This document shows, in pieces, positions 38,167 to 47,082 of a DNA stretch of 51,261 bases. The first letter of the stretch is position 1; the number at the start of each line of letters is the position of its first letter. The stretch spans positions 1 to 51,261 of the forward strand of contig JAJDZL010000223.1 of the NCBI GenBank assembly GCA_022824665.1. The letters run 5' to 3'. A model generated the notes under the pieces. It had not been told where the DNA came from. It did not search any database and saw only the letters and a program-made list of their open reading frames with translations. Position numbers and translations under genes: made by a program. The DNA comes from Gammaproteobacteria bacterium (GTDB lineage: Bacteria; Pseudomonadota; Gammaproteobacteria; Arenicellales; JAJDZL01).

Positions 38167-40482
38167 ATGAAACTTGATTCACAAATTGCTTTTATTACTG
38201 AACGCCGTCTGCTGGCTTTCGTTTTTTCTTTGCTGCTCATTTTTGCTTTATCTGCAGGTGCTTCCAGGCTGCTGGTTGAGGACGTCGACTTTCGCAATCA
38301 TTTCAGTCAGGACGACCCTCGCTTGACTGCGCTTGAGCAATTTGAAGACACTTATGCGATTTCCGATACGGTTTTGGTTGTGGTCGCACCCGAGCGCGGC
38401 AACATATTCACGCGCGATGCGCTGCTGGTCGTTGAAAGTCTAACTGATCAGCTTTGGAAAACACCGTATGCGACCCGAATTGACTCGATAACAAATTTTT
38501 CGCACAGTGAAGGCATTGAAGATGACTTGATCGTTGAACCGCTGGTCAGCGATGCGGGTTCTTTAAGCGACAGTGATTTGGCGCGAATAGAGCAGATCGC
38601 GCTCGGCACCCAGGAAATTGCTGGTCGACTGGTTTCCCGAGACGGTTTGGTTGCCGGATTGGCGGTGAGCTTTGCAATGCCGGACGATAGTCGGCAGCAA
38701 GTTAAATTGGAGGTTGTTGACGTTCTCAACGCGAGAATTGATGAGTTTCGGGAGAAGCATTCGAATTTTCAATTTCACCTGGTTGGAGAACTTCTGCTTA
38801 ATCGTGCGATTAGCGATGCGCTGGTAGAGGACTTCAGCATCCTGGGACCGATTTCCCTGGGCACCATGCTGCTTGTGACGATTATTGTGCTGCGCTCGAT
38901 TTGGGGGACAATTGCCATTATCCTCATGGTGATGACAGTTGTGCTTTCTTCACTGGGCTTTACCGGCTGGATGGGGATGAAATTTTACGGTGAGAGCGGT
39001 GCTGGAGTATTTGTACTGATGGCAATCACCGTCGCGCATTGCGTGCACGTCATCGAGGCGGTGCTGTCAGGCTTGCGGCTGGATTTGGAACGAAAACAGG
39101 CTATTTCCCAATCATTGCAACAAAACGTGTGGCCTGTATTCCTCACCTCCGTCACGACGGCGATTGGATTTCTCAGCTTGAACTTTTCTGACATGCCGCC
39201 GTTCCGGGTGATGGGCAATATGGTGGCATTTGGTTCGCTCTTTGCATTTTGTCTGTCGGTTACTTTTCTGCCCTTCATTCTTTCAATCATGCCGTTGCGC
39301 GCCCGCTCTGAGCGCAGGGGGAAGACAGACCTAATTGATCGTCTCGGTCAGTTTGTGGTGTCCCGTCATCTCTTCCTTATCGTGTCCTTCGGCGCGGTAG
39401 TCATTGTGTTGCTGGCAGGTATTGCGCGGATAGAACTTGACGAAAACCCTCTTAAACTGCTTGACGACAGTTATGAGTATCGACGCTCAACGGATTGGGT
39501 AACAGACAACTTTAGCGGTCTCGAGCCATTTGAGTATTCGCTAAATTCCGGGCGAGAAGGGGGCATCAATGATGTCGGGTATCTTAATCAGGTTGATTCC
39601 TTTGCAAACTGGTATCGGGCGCAGCCTGAAGTCGCCCATGTCTTTGCAGTTACTGACATTATTAAACGGCTCAATAGAAGCCTAAATGGCGATGATCAGG
39701 ATTACTACCGTATTCCGGACAATTCCAATCTTGCCGCCCAGTACCTGCTGCTGTACGAGTTTTCTTTGCCGGTTGGTCTTGATCTCAACAATTTAATTGA
39801 TGTGGAGCGTGCCGCGACGCGTTTAACCGCCGTGCTGGACGACTTGTCAGCCAATGAAAAAATAGCACTCGATCAACGCGCGCGAGCGTGGCTGCAATCA
39901 AACGCTCCCGACCTGGAGACCAGTGCGACGGGTGTGGCTATCGTTGGGGCTCATTCCATCAATAGAAACATTGTGTTCATGCTGATCGGCACCATTACTG
40001 CAATGGGGATAGTTTCTTTTCTTTTATTTTTCGTCTTCAAAAGCCTGCGATTTGGATTGATCAGTCTAATTCCGAATTTCTTTCCCGCAGCCATGGCGAT
40101 GGGTCTTTGGGGATATCTGATTGGAGAGATCGGTGTCTCTGCCGCGGTGGTTACCGCAATTGCGTTCGGCATTATCGTAGATGACACAATACACTTCATG
40201 ACAAAATATTTGGCCGGCAGAACAATGGGGTTTACACCATCTGAGTCGATTCAATCGGCGTTCAATACAGTCGGTAAGGCGCTGGTTGCGACAACTGTTA
40301 TTTTCGGATTGGGTTTTATTGTGTTTGGCGCATCAGCAATGGCTAATAATCAGGCACTTGGCTTGCTTATGGGTATTACGGTCGTTGTTGCATTGTTGGC
40401 TGATTTTTTGTTTCTTCCGCCACTGTTGATCGTTCTCGACCGCAGGAAACCAAATCAGGAAACTAAACAAAGTACGGGTTAA
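38167..40482 (+). CDS. MMPL/RND-superfamily transporter (sterol or lipid export candidate)
   Basis: A 771-residue inner-membrane protein with the RND plan of two repeats: one membrane helix (15-33), a periplasmic domain (about 34-210), five helices (215-375), then the same arrangement again. GILRIxDDTIHFMTK-like region: AFGIIVDDTIHFMTKYLAGR is the COG1033 signature in the second half, and AITVAHCVHVIEAVLSG its counterpart in the first. Members move hydrophobic lipids. In Methylococcus an RND protein (BstA) is linked to sterol transport, so this gene within a sterol locus is a reasonable functional analogue. The LolA-like protein encoded at 42766 is the usual periplasmic partner of this type. 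Confidence 0.85.
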   Translation: MKLDSQIAFITERRLLAFVFSLLLIFALSAGASRLLVEDVDFRNHFSQDDPRLTALEQFEDTYAISDTVLVVVAPERGNIFTRDALLVVESLTDQLWKTPYATRIDSITNFSHSEGIEDDLIVEPLVSDAGSLSDSDLARIEQIALGTQEIAGRLVSRDGLVAGLAVSFAMPDDSRQQVKLEVVDVLNARIDEFREKHSNFQFHLVGELLLNRAISDALVEDFSILGPISLGTMLLVTIIVLRSIWGTIAIILMVMTVVLSSLGFTGWMGMKFYGESGAGVFVLMAITVAHCVHVIEAVLSGLRLDLERKQAISQSLQQNVWPVFLTSVTTAIGFLSLNFSDMPPFRVMGNMVAFGSLFAFCLSVTFLPFILSIMPLRARSERRGKTDLIDRLGQFVVSRHLFLIVSFGAVVIVLLAGIARIELDENPLKLLDDSYEYRRSTDWVTDNFSGLEPFEYSLNSGREGGINDVGYLNQVDSFANWYRAQPEVAHVFAVTDIIKRLNRSLNGDDQDYYRIPDNSNLAAQYLLLYEFSLPVGLDLNNLIDVERAATRLTAVLDDLSANEKIALDQRARAWLQSNAPDLETSATGVAIVGAHSINRNIVFMLIGTITAMGIVSFLLFFVFKSLRFGLISLIPNFFPAAMAMGLWGYLIGEIGVSAAVVTAIAFGIIVDDTIHFMTKYLAGRTMGFTPSESIQSAFNTVGKALVATTVIFGLGFIVFGASAMANNQALGLLMGITVVVALLADFLFLPPLLIVLDRRKPNQETKQSTG

Positions 40483-40666
40483 CTGTTGAATTTGTACATG
40501 TTCATTTGACCGCCAAATTTGCCTGTATGAGTCCCCAGCAATTCACCGCGCGTGGTCATGCAGCATTTGACTGTCAGGTCTGCCGGCGGGAACATGCAAC
40601 GCGCTCAAACAAAAGGCAATCTGACCGTTCGCGTCGACACTTTGCGGTGCATTGAGAAAACATCTT

Positions 40667-42658
40667 TTACACCGGTAATTCGCGTCTTTGTTCGGTGATG
40701 CGAAACTTCAATTTCCGATTTGGCGACATCGATGGTAATGGATCAAAACCCAGCTTATAGTTGGCCGGTGTTAACTCAAGCGTGAAATAATGTGCAATCA
40801 TCATCAAGTTTATGGCCAGCTGGTCTTCCACGAAGTTTGCGCCGAGACACCTGTGAGTACCCAAACCATAAGGTGCGTAGCCCGGACTGCGATGCTCCTC
40901 GCGATCTGGTAAATAGCGATCAATGTCGAATTTGTATGGATCGGGAAACACACTGTCAATGTAGTGTGAAGCTGTTTGCGCTATATGGATTCTAGTACCA
41001 ATAGGCAACTCGAAGCCCTCGACCGTACAGGAATTCATTACGTTGCGAATAGACATTGGAATTATGGGATAAAGGCGTAAGCATTCCATTACGAAACGTT
41101 TTGTAACGTCAAACAACGAACTGCTGAACTGTTCAACATCCGGATCTCCATTTACAAACAATGCATCTGCTTCTCGGCTAATTTGGTTGTACATATCGGG
41201 TTGGCTAACCATGGCATAGAGTGCGAAACCCAATGCATCACCGACGTACACGCTGGCAAGCATTGGTGCTGAAAAATAAAATCCCAAGTTGGACTCCGGT
41301 AAAAACTGGGGATTGTTAGCATGGAGATTCAGCAGGTCATCAGCGAGATTTCTGGGACAGGCACTTCTCTGAGCGGGGGTATGGCTGCTTTGTACACGCT
41401 CCAGCGCCAAATTGACGGCCTTAGCCGCCCGCTTCATTCGCGGGGTATTCAGCATAAATTTTGGCAATACGTTTACAACATGGGTCATGAGTGCCCGCTC
41501 TTTGTACTTGATCAGTTGCGCCGAGATGTCCTGCGAATTAATGCCAATTAAAGTTGGCGCGATCTGTGCGTTAAGCAGCGACCGGCAAACTGTCGTTGCC
41601 TGTAGTGTGGAGCCCACTTTCCAATCTGCCATGAAACTGCGGATTTCACTCAAAATGACACCCATTGTTGCTCTGAATCTGTTTTTAGAGTAAGCTGAGT
41701 GCAAGGATTTACGAAGCTGGAAATGGTCTGCGCCATCAAGCGAGGGAAACAGTCCTGCAGCACCATAGACTTTTTCAAATTCTACAAAATAGTCTCGGCT
41801 TCTCAAGTAAATTCGCCCATTTCGATGTGCCCATCGGTTGCTCTCTGGTCCTGCTAAAAAGTACAGGGGTTCACGAAACGGCAGGCGAATCTGAAATACC
41901 GGTCCATACTCTTGCGCTAAATCACCAAATAGAGCTGGAATGTAGCCAATTCTTAAATTTCGGTTGAAAGGAAGTTTGTGCAGCGCAACGCTTGGAATTT
42001 TTTTTGTCAATCGGGAACGTCGAAGCAGGGGACTTGTAATGTTTTGTTTCACTGCAAGCGCGATTGACCGACCGATCAGTTCAATCTTGCAAATGGACTC
42101 AATGCGCGCTTGTGATTGCTCGTCCAGATCGTACATCAATCGAAACACATTGCACGCTTCACACAGGGAAACAATAATGGCGTCCTCTGGTTCTGGTATT
42201 TCGTTGGCGAAAATGCATTTACCAATTCGGCGTTTGATGTTGTTTGTGTACTGACTGTTTGGTGCAAGCGTCCAAAAATCGCCGTGGTGGTGCGTTAATA
42301 CTTTCAGTTGAACCAGTCGTTCCAGGGTTGAATCAATAATTGTCTCTGAATGTATCGATAGGTGTTCAATCCAGTAGGCGGTACTTCTTGGAGTTTTCTC
42401 ATTTGCAATTTTCTCCAAAATGGAATCCAGTATTGGTTCCCCCGTCGCGTCGCTGTTCAGCAGGTACAACAGATCTATGTCCGTATCAACGCGGTGTTGC
42501 AAGGACAGTTCCGCGAGTGCCGCGCCGGTTAGTGCACAGCTCAGGCTCCAACCGGGAACTTGGTAAAAATACCCCGATTCTTCATTGAGCAGCAGCAGAA
42601 TCAGCTCCGCCGCCAAATTCAACTTTGGCTGCTCAAGGCTGCTGGAATTACCGTTCAT
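40667..42658 (-). CDS. GPP34 (GOLPH3-like) - cytochrome P450 fusion protein
   Basis: A 663-residue frame in two parts. Residues about 8-215 resemble the GPP34/GOLPH3 phosphoinositide-binding fold in its bacterial form (LNLAAELILLLLNEESGYFY, GWSLSCALTGAALAELSL, TGEPILDSILEKI). The Arg that contacts PI4P in GOLPH3 is not seen. Residues about 235-655 are a P450: ExxR in ECLRLYPIIP and haem loop YGLGTHRCLG with the Cys near residue 603. The I-helix segment (YVGDALGFALYA) lacks the usual acid-Thr pair, so oxygen activation may be altered. It differs from the CYP51-like protein. It probably oxidises a membrane-bound sterol or lipid, with the GPP34 part possibly docking it on the membrane. This is inference. 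Confidence 0.8.
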   Translation of the reverse strand: MNGNSSSLEQPKLNLAAELILLLLNEESGYFYQVPGWSLSCALTGAALAELSLQHRVDTDIDLLYLLNSDATGEPILDSILEKIANEKTPRSTAYWIEHLSIHSETIIDSTLERLVQLKVLTHHHGDFWTLAPNSQYTNNIKRRIGKCIFANEIPEPEDAIIVSLCEACNVFRLMYDLDEQSQARIESICKIELIGRSIALAVKQNITSPLLRRSRLTKKIPSVALHKLPFNRNLRIGYIPALFGDLAQEYGPVFQIRLPFREPLYFLAGPESNRWAHRNGRIYLRSRDYFVEFEKVYGAAGLFPSLDGADHFQLRKSLHSAYSKNRFRATMGVILSEIRSFMADWKVGSTLQATTVCRSLLNAQIAPTLIGINSQDISAQLIKYKERALMTHVVNVLPKFMLNTPRMKRAAKAVNLALERVQSSHTPAQRSACPRNLADDLLNLHANNPQFLPESNLGFYFSAPMLASVYVGDALGFALYAMVSQPDMYNQISREADALFVNGDPDVEQFSSSLFDVTKRFVMECLRLYPIIPMSIRNVMNSCTVEGFELPIGTRIHIAQTASHYIDSVFPDPYKFDIDRYLPDREEHRSPGYAPYGLGTHRCLGANFVEDQLAINLMMIAHYFTLELTPANYKLGFDPLPSMSPNRKLKFRITEQRRELPV

Positions 42659-42765
42659 CGTGAATCAATGCGTTTTAGAACAAAGCGTAATACTTAGAGT
42701 CCAGCGTTCTGCAGGATGAGAACCAAAGCTGCTGAATAAAGACCCGCAATTCATACTCTGGTGGT

Positions 42766-43584
42766 TTATCTGACTCGTTTAAGTGCCGTACGGGTAAAGT
42801 CACCGAGGTCGAGGTCGGTGCCGAACTCGTAATCGGACCACTGTAGCACGGTACTCTTACCGGTAAGGTGGTTGGTCATTTTTATCACGGAAGCGCGCCA
42901 AAAACGGTCGAGGTATTTCTGATAGTTCTCCACAGACATAGTTTTGAGATGCTCTTCCCTGCGATCGAAAAAGTGGATTTCTATGGTACGAAATTCTTGC
43001 TGATCGAGCCAGACCTTTTGGCGGGAGTAGCCGGATTCTTCATTATCGGGGATGCGCTCCAGAACGTAGCAGTCTAGTTCTCCGCACGATTCTTCACCCA
43101 GGTATCGGTGGGAGTACTTCTCGACCTCAGCAGTGCCAAGGTCTTCATAGGAAAATTCGCTGCCCATAAAAGAACCGGATTGATTCGATGAACTGATGCC
43201 TTTAACGCGTTTCAGTGCTGGGAGATAGAGCCACTGCCGGTCTGGTTCTTCTTTATGTGCATGGACCAAAAACGCGGTTCCCTTGACATCAGCAGGACGG
43301 TCGAAAATGAACAATGTACGGTCGCCGTCTCCTTCCACCTCAATGACTTTGAGACGCACTGCACGTTTACTCTCCCGACCCTGCTTATTGCGCAGCGTCA
43401 TGGTTAGATTTGCAGAGAAATTGCCGAATCCTCTCTGACGCTCGCGAGATTCCGTTGCTATTTTGTGTCCTGATTCTTCCGCAGTTCCAGCTAGCAGGTC
43501 GGTGGACGACTGCACAGTAAACGGGCACAGGACAAGCATAGTTGCGAATGCCAAATTCAATATGTTTGCAAAATTGAAATGCAA
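42766..43584 (-). CDS. LolA-like periplasmic outer-membrane lipoprotein-sorting protein
   Basis: Exported protein of 272 residues with a LolA-like half-barrel: FSANLTMTLRNKQGRESKRA, DGDRTLFIFDRPADVKGTAF, WLYLPALKRVKGISSSNQSG, SFMGSEFSYEDL and the closing DYEFGTDLDLGDFTRTAL. This subfamily regularly accompanies MMPL/RND transporters and is thought to carry lipids across the periplasm. The track starts at TTG 43611. TTG 43584 is preferred because AAGGAG (43593-43598) lies 8 bases upstream and it opens a good signal peptide (MHFNFANILNLAFATMLVLC). It follows the P450 fusion gene on the same strand and probably works with the transporter at 38167. Confidence 0.85.
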   Translation of the reverse strand: MHFNFANILNLAFATMLVLCPFTVQSSTDLLAGTAEESGHKIATESRERQRGFGNFSANLTMTLRNKQGRESKRAVRLKVIEVEGDGDRTLFIFDRPADVKGTAFLVHAHKEEPDRQWLYLPALKRVKGISSSNQSGSFMGSEFSYEDLGTAEVEKYSHRYLGEESCGELDCYVLERIPDNEESGYSRQKVWLDQQEFRTIEIHFFDRREEHLKTMSVENYQKYLDRFWRASVIKMTNHLTGKSTVLQWSDYEFGTDLDLGDFTRTALKRVR

Positions 43585-44345
43585 AATTGATACTCCTTGT
43601 TTTAGACTCAATACTGGATTTTACTACGTGTCTGAAAATAGTATAGTTTTCCGTAAAAAAACCGCGTCATGCCGGGTGGCGATGGTATATTCAGATTAGG
43701 ACAAAATTAGTATGGCGCGCTATTCAGATGCTGAATTCTCTATGCGGTTTAAACCCCGGTACAAAGTTCCGGTCGGTCCAGTCATACGTTATAGCCCCTG
43801 GTGGTGCTGTAAGAACCTCTCTAATGGTAATTGAAAAATTATTCTCGCTGTACGGGGTGATCGCCGCCAATCATGAGGGTTTAGTGCGCCAAACTCGTTT
43901 GGTTCCTCACGAGTTACTTGCAGGTGCTGCAGACCCATCAGTCGTGTCGGGATATCTTCGCGCGACTTCGATTGATGACAAAGTAGCTGATGAAGGGGCC
44001 GTCCAGTTCAACCTTTGCGAATTCGATTTATTGCACGATTATGGCCTTGGGAGGTAGATTTACGTGCATGGTGAAAAAAAGGGACGGATTGCTATACTTG
44101 AATACCAACCACATTTGGCCAGCCGATATGACTCTTGAACTTTAAGTTGCAGTCATAATGATGGCACGCTCTTCGGAACGGCGCTTACCAACTCGCGGGT
44201 GGTCGAATTTATTTGTTTTGGCTGCTGTTGACACTCGACGGGACTAAACAGATGACTGAAGATACAAGGGGATAATGCAGCTGACGGGCAAATTAAGCCG
44301 ACAACCTGACGTTTTTTTCATTGATTCTTTCGAATTATTTCCGAC
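43585..44345. other. Gene-poor region before the second sterol methyltransferase gene
   Basis: About 760 bases. The track ORF 43728-44057 (109 residues) has no recognisable motif or ribosome site and is not accepted. The stretch includes a 42-bp sequence that recurs, diverged, at 48301. The remainder probably holds the promoter of the methyltransferase gene. Confidence 0.4.
43849..43890 (+). repeat. Diverged 42-bp repeat, copy A
   Basis: TGTACGGGGTGATCGCCGCC and the following CAATCATGAGGGTTTAGTGC align at roughly three quarters identity to 48301-48341, in the same orientation. Neither copy lies in a recognised gene. Possibly the end of a lost insertion sequence. Confidence 0.45.
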
Positions 44346-45383
44346 ATGAAACTTCGCAAATTATCCACCAGGTTAAAGCGCGTTTATCGCGGGTCGAACG
44401 TGGCTAGTCGGGTGCAGGTTTTCAACCAATGGACCGACAAGGCCTTCACTGAAGATTCTGGCGCCGCGGGCTACAATCACGTCGAAACCGTCAAGGAATA
44501 TTACGACCTGTGCAGCGAGTTCATGGCTTTCGGTTGGGGTGAATCCCTGCACTTTGCTCCACTGTCACCTAAGGAGAGTCTTGAAGACTCCAAGATCCGG
44601 CATCAGCGGCTGATGATAGACAAGCTGGAACTGCGGGAAGGTATGACAGTCATCGATGTGGGTTGTGGGTTTGGCGGCCCGATGCGTCGTGTCGTGACTG
44701 AGGCCGGTGTTCGGGTTACGGGGGTCAACAGCAACGAATTTCAGCTGGAAAAGGCTAAATCGCTTAATTTAGAAGCAAAGATCGATCAGCAGGTCGATTT
44801 GGTTGCGTGCAGTTTCATGGATATGAGCGTCATCGGAGACAACACTTTCGACCGGGGCTATGCGATCGAATCCACGTGCCATGCGCCGGACAAGGTGGGT
44901 GCGTTCGCTGAAATTTACCGTGTATTGAAACCCGGTGCCTATTTCTGGGGTCAGGAAATGTGTATAACGGACAGATTCAATCCGCATGACAGTCAGCACC
45001 GAGCCATCAAGCAGGAACTGATGCACGGTATAGCGCTCAAGGAAATCGCGACGATGGACGAGGTTGACCGAGCACTTGAAGTTGCCGGATTCCAGGTCAT
45101 TGAGGGGAACGACCATGCCGTCGGAGGGAATGCTCCGGCCACGCCGTGGTATCAGCCCATGGAGACCCGGCACGGAACGATTGGTAATGCCTTGCGTAGG
45201 ACTGCGCTGGGTCGCAAGGTGTTTCTCGGAGCATCCGGGCTAGCCGAGGCGGTGGGTTTCTTCCCGAAGGGCTCGAAACAGGTTCTGCGGCTGATGGATC
45301 GTACCGCCGAGGCCTATATCGCGGGCGGTCGGACAGGGATCTTCACGCCGTTGTATTGTTTCGTTGCGCGAAAACCGCTTTAG
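44346..45383 (+). CDS. Sterol C-24 methyltransferase-like protein 2 (SMT/ERG6 family)
   Basis: Second SMT-family protein, 345 residues, clearly diverged from the one at 27527. It keeps region I (EFMAFGWGESLHFAP), the SAM motif IDVGCGFGGPM, region III YAIESTCHAP (almost as in yeast ERG6) and the C-terminal GGRTGIFTPLYCFVARKP. Region IV, however, reads VLKPGAYFWGQEMCITD, replacing the canonical YEW with GQEM. That change near the sterol pocket suggests a different acceptor, for example a second methylation of a 24-methylene side chain or a different nucleus. A long N-terminal basic segment (RKLSTRLKRVYRG) may associate with the membrane. No strong ribosome site is seen before the ATG. Confidence 0.86.
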   Translation: MKLRKLSTRLKRVYRGSNVASRVQVFNQWTDKAFTEDSGAAGYNHVETVKEYYDLCSEFMAFGWGESLHFAPLSPKESLEDSKIRHQRLMIDKLELREGMTVIDVGCGFGGPMRRVVTEAGVRVTGVNSNEFQLEKAKSLNLEAKIDQQVDLVACSFMDMSVIGDNTFDRGYAIESTCHAPDKVGAFAEIYRVLKPGAYFWGQEMCITDRFNPHDSQHRAIKQELMHGIALKEIATMDEVDRALEVAGFQVIEGNDHAVGGNAPATPWYQPMETRHGTIGNALRRTALGRKVFLGASGLAEAVGFFPKGSKQVLRLMDRTAEAYIAGGRTGIFTPLYCFVARKPL

Positions 45384-45872
45384 GTGTCACGCTTCCAGAC
45401 GCTTTGATTGCACATCAGACGTTCGGTTCGCATCTTTACCGTCCATTACGAATCTTCAGTTTCTTACTTCGTTTTATCGACCGGAGCAGACTGAAGCGAA
45501 GCGTATGGTCAGCGGGAGTTTCCTTAAGGGTGAAGTGGCGCTAATTCATTAACTTGTTGACAGCCGGTTGCGGATTTATCGAGCAGTAGCCGAGTCGCGA
45601 CAATCTGAATGTGTTGTGCTGCGCTAATACGGTCACGCAATTCGGATCCTATCGAGTCTATTTTGTTATTGCTGTTCATATACAATTTCCTCAGTGCATT
45701 TTCTCAAGGTGCTCTGTTTTGAAGGCGACTATACCGATGATTTTCGGGCACCGGTGCCTTGTAGTGAAAGCGGAAGTACAAAATGACGCTTGGTTTCAGT
45801 TTACTGAGTAATTGCAGAACGCTTTACTTCTTCTGGTCCGGGTGAAGCACGGAGCCACCACCAGGTTCTTAT
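45384..45872. other. Intergenic region before tRNA-Lys
   Basis: About 490 bases. Short track ORFs here (45356-45811) have no motif and overlap each other; none is accepted. It presumably contains the tRNA promoter. Confidence 0.4.
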
Positions 45873-45948
45873 GGGCCGTTAGCTCAGTTGGCAGAGCAGT
45901 TGACTCTTAATCAATTGGTCCGGGGTTCGAATCCCTGACGGCCCACCA
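45873..45948 (+). tRNA. tRNA-Lys (anticodon CTT)
   Basis: A complete 76-base cloverleaf. The acceptor stem GGGCCGT/ACGGCCC is perfect, followed by D stem GCTC/GAGC and anticodon arm GTTGA-CTCTTAA-TCAAT with CTT at positions 34-36. The T arm is CGGGG-TTCGAAT-CCCTG, and CCA is encoded. It decodes AAG. The 3' half recurs in diverged form at 48219, marking it as an integration target. Confidence 0.97.
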
Positions 45949-45954
45949 AATCCA

Positions 45955-46242
45955 GGGTGGTACGCACCAAAGTGGAAAAAAAACAATCTGCGTCAGTACC
46001 GGGCCCTGCCGCCTGCCACCACGAAGTGGCTGCGGATTTACCACAAACGAAGTGCAATGGAGCACATCAATTCCAGAGTGGCTGATGGGTTTATGTTGGA
46101 CAGCCATTATCTGCGCGGCGAGAAGTCGCTGGGACTGAAGGTCACGGTCTTGATGATGGTGATGATGGCGGCGGCCAATCTGGCGATGGAATTGAATAGA
46201 CCCGATGAGGTGCGATCGCTGGTTCCGTTCCTGGCAGCCTGA
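45955..46242 (+). pseudogene. DDE transposase C-terminal fragment
   Basis: An open frame that begins just after the tRNA without a start codon and reads YRALPPATTKWLRIYHKRSA, then MEHINSRVADGF and GLKVTVLMMVMMAAANLAM before the stop. This matches the end of IS1182/IS5-like DDE transposases, with the HKRSAMEHINSR stretch at the catalytic Glu helix (usual form RRTxVERVxSRL). The 5' part is gone. It is followed by a proper terminator hairpin. Confidence 0.6.
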
Positions 46243-46246
46243 GCTG

Positions 46247-46266
46247 GCCCCTGGGCGGGGCTTTTT
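46247..46266 (+). terminator. Rho-independent terminator after the transposase fragment
   Basis: GCCCC pairs with GGGGC around TGGGC and is followed at once by TTTTT. A classical compact terminator. Confidence 0.7.
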
Positions 46267-46599
46267 CTCCTAATCACTGAAAGTCGTAGCGGCGACGGAT
46301 TCGACGCACCTGTGATTCGGCTCGCAGCCAGAATTGAACGGAATTTGTTGATATCAATTGCCAAAGGCAATCAAGGTCAGCAAATTCTTCCGACATTGAG
46401 GTAATTGGTACTTTAGAGATGGCCTCTCACCAGATGGATCATCTCAACAAACGGCGCCAACGGAAACGCCTCGATCTTAGCTGGCGTGAACGCCGCGAGC
46501 GGGAACTTGCACTGAATGACGACTGCCGTGCTAAAAAGGCGGGCGCAAGACCGGGAGATTTCCGGGCTAATTGCCTATGTGAAACAAGGGTAATGAACG
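46267..46599. other. Degraded segment of the tRNA-linked island
   Basis: About 330 bases. The only track ORF (46419-46610, 63 residues, Arg-rich) has no family motif and overlaps the next gene; I treat it as unproven. Confidence 0.35.
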
Positions 46600-47070
46600 A
46601 TGCAAAATGAGTTGATTGATACTTTGACCGAGACTTTCGAGGGCCACGCCCAAGAGACGGAAAACGGTGTGGAGTACTGGCTTGCCAGGGACTTACAGCA
46701 ATTGCTGGTCTACACCAAGTGGGACAATTTTCTCAACGTCATCTCCAAAGCCAAGACGGCCTGTGAGGTATCGGGCCACAATATCGTTGACCATTTTGCC
46801 GATGTCGGCAAAATGGTTGAACCCGGCTCCTGCAGCCAGTGGGAAATCAGCAAGCTCCATCAGTTTAGCCGCCAGGCTGCGCGTAGACTGACAATTTTGG
46901 ATAATGCTGAAACGCTTTCAGATTTGGCGGCCTTACCGAGTAATCGGCTTGAAGAGCTTGGTGGAGACAGAGTTGGACAATACAGCATTCGAATTAACCT
47001 GCAATGGCGAGTATGTTTTCGATGGACGGTCGATGGTCCAGGTGAGGTCGAAATTGTTGATTATCACTGA
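46600..47070 (+). CDS. Chimeric protein: DinD-like N-terminus joined to HigB toxin C-terminus
   Basis: A 156-residue frame built from two unrelated parts. Residues 1-85 match the N-terminus of damage-inducible protein D (BRO-N-like): EYWLARDLQQLLVYTKWDNF, then DHFADVGKMVEPGS. Residues about 93-156 match the last two thirds of a HigB/RelE toxin: ARRLTILDNAETLSDLAALP, GDRVGQYSIRINLQWRVCFR and terminal EIVDYH. The HigB start and first strand are missing and the DinD C-terminal domain is missing, so a deletion has probably fused dinD to higB in frame. The HigA gene follows 13 bases later. Whether the chimera has toxin activity is unknown; the C-terminal HigB core with its basic residues is preserved. 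Confidence 0.75.
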   Translation: MQNELIDTLTETFEGHAQETENGVEYWLARDLQQLLVYTKWDNFLNVISKAKTACEVSGHNIVDHFADVGKMVEPGSCSQWEISKLHQFSRQAARRLTILDNAETLSDLAALPSNRLEELGGDRVGQYSIRINLQWRVCFRWTVDGPGEVEIVDYH

Positions 47071-47082
47071 AGAGTAATAAAA

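Noticed and set aside
43728-44057. 109-residue forward ORF
   Set aside because: No ribosome site, no motif, and it overlaps a repeat seen elsewhere in non-coding DNA.
46419-46610. 63-residue Arg-rich ORF
   Set aside because: No family match and it overlaps the chimera start; could be the 3' end of a lost gene, but unsupported.
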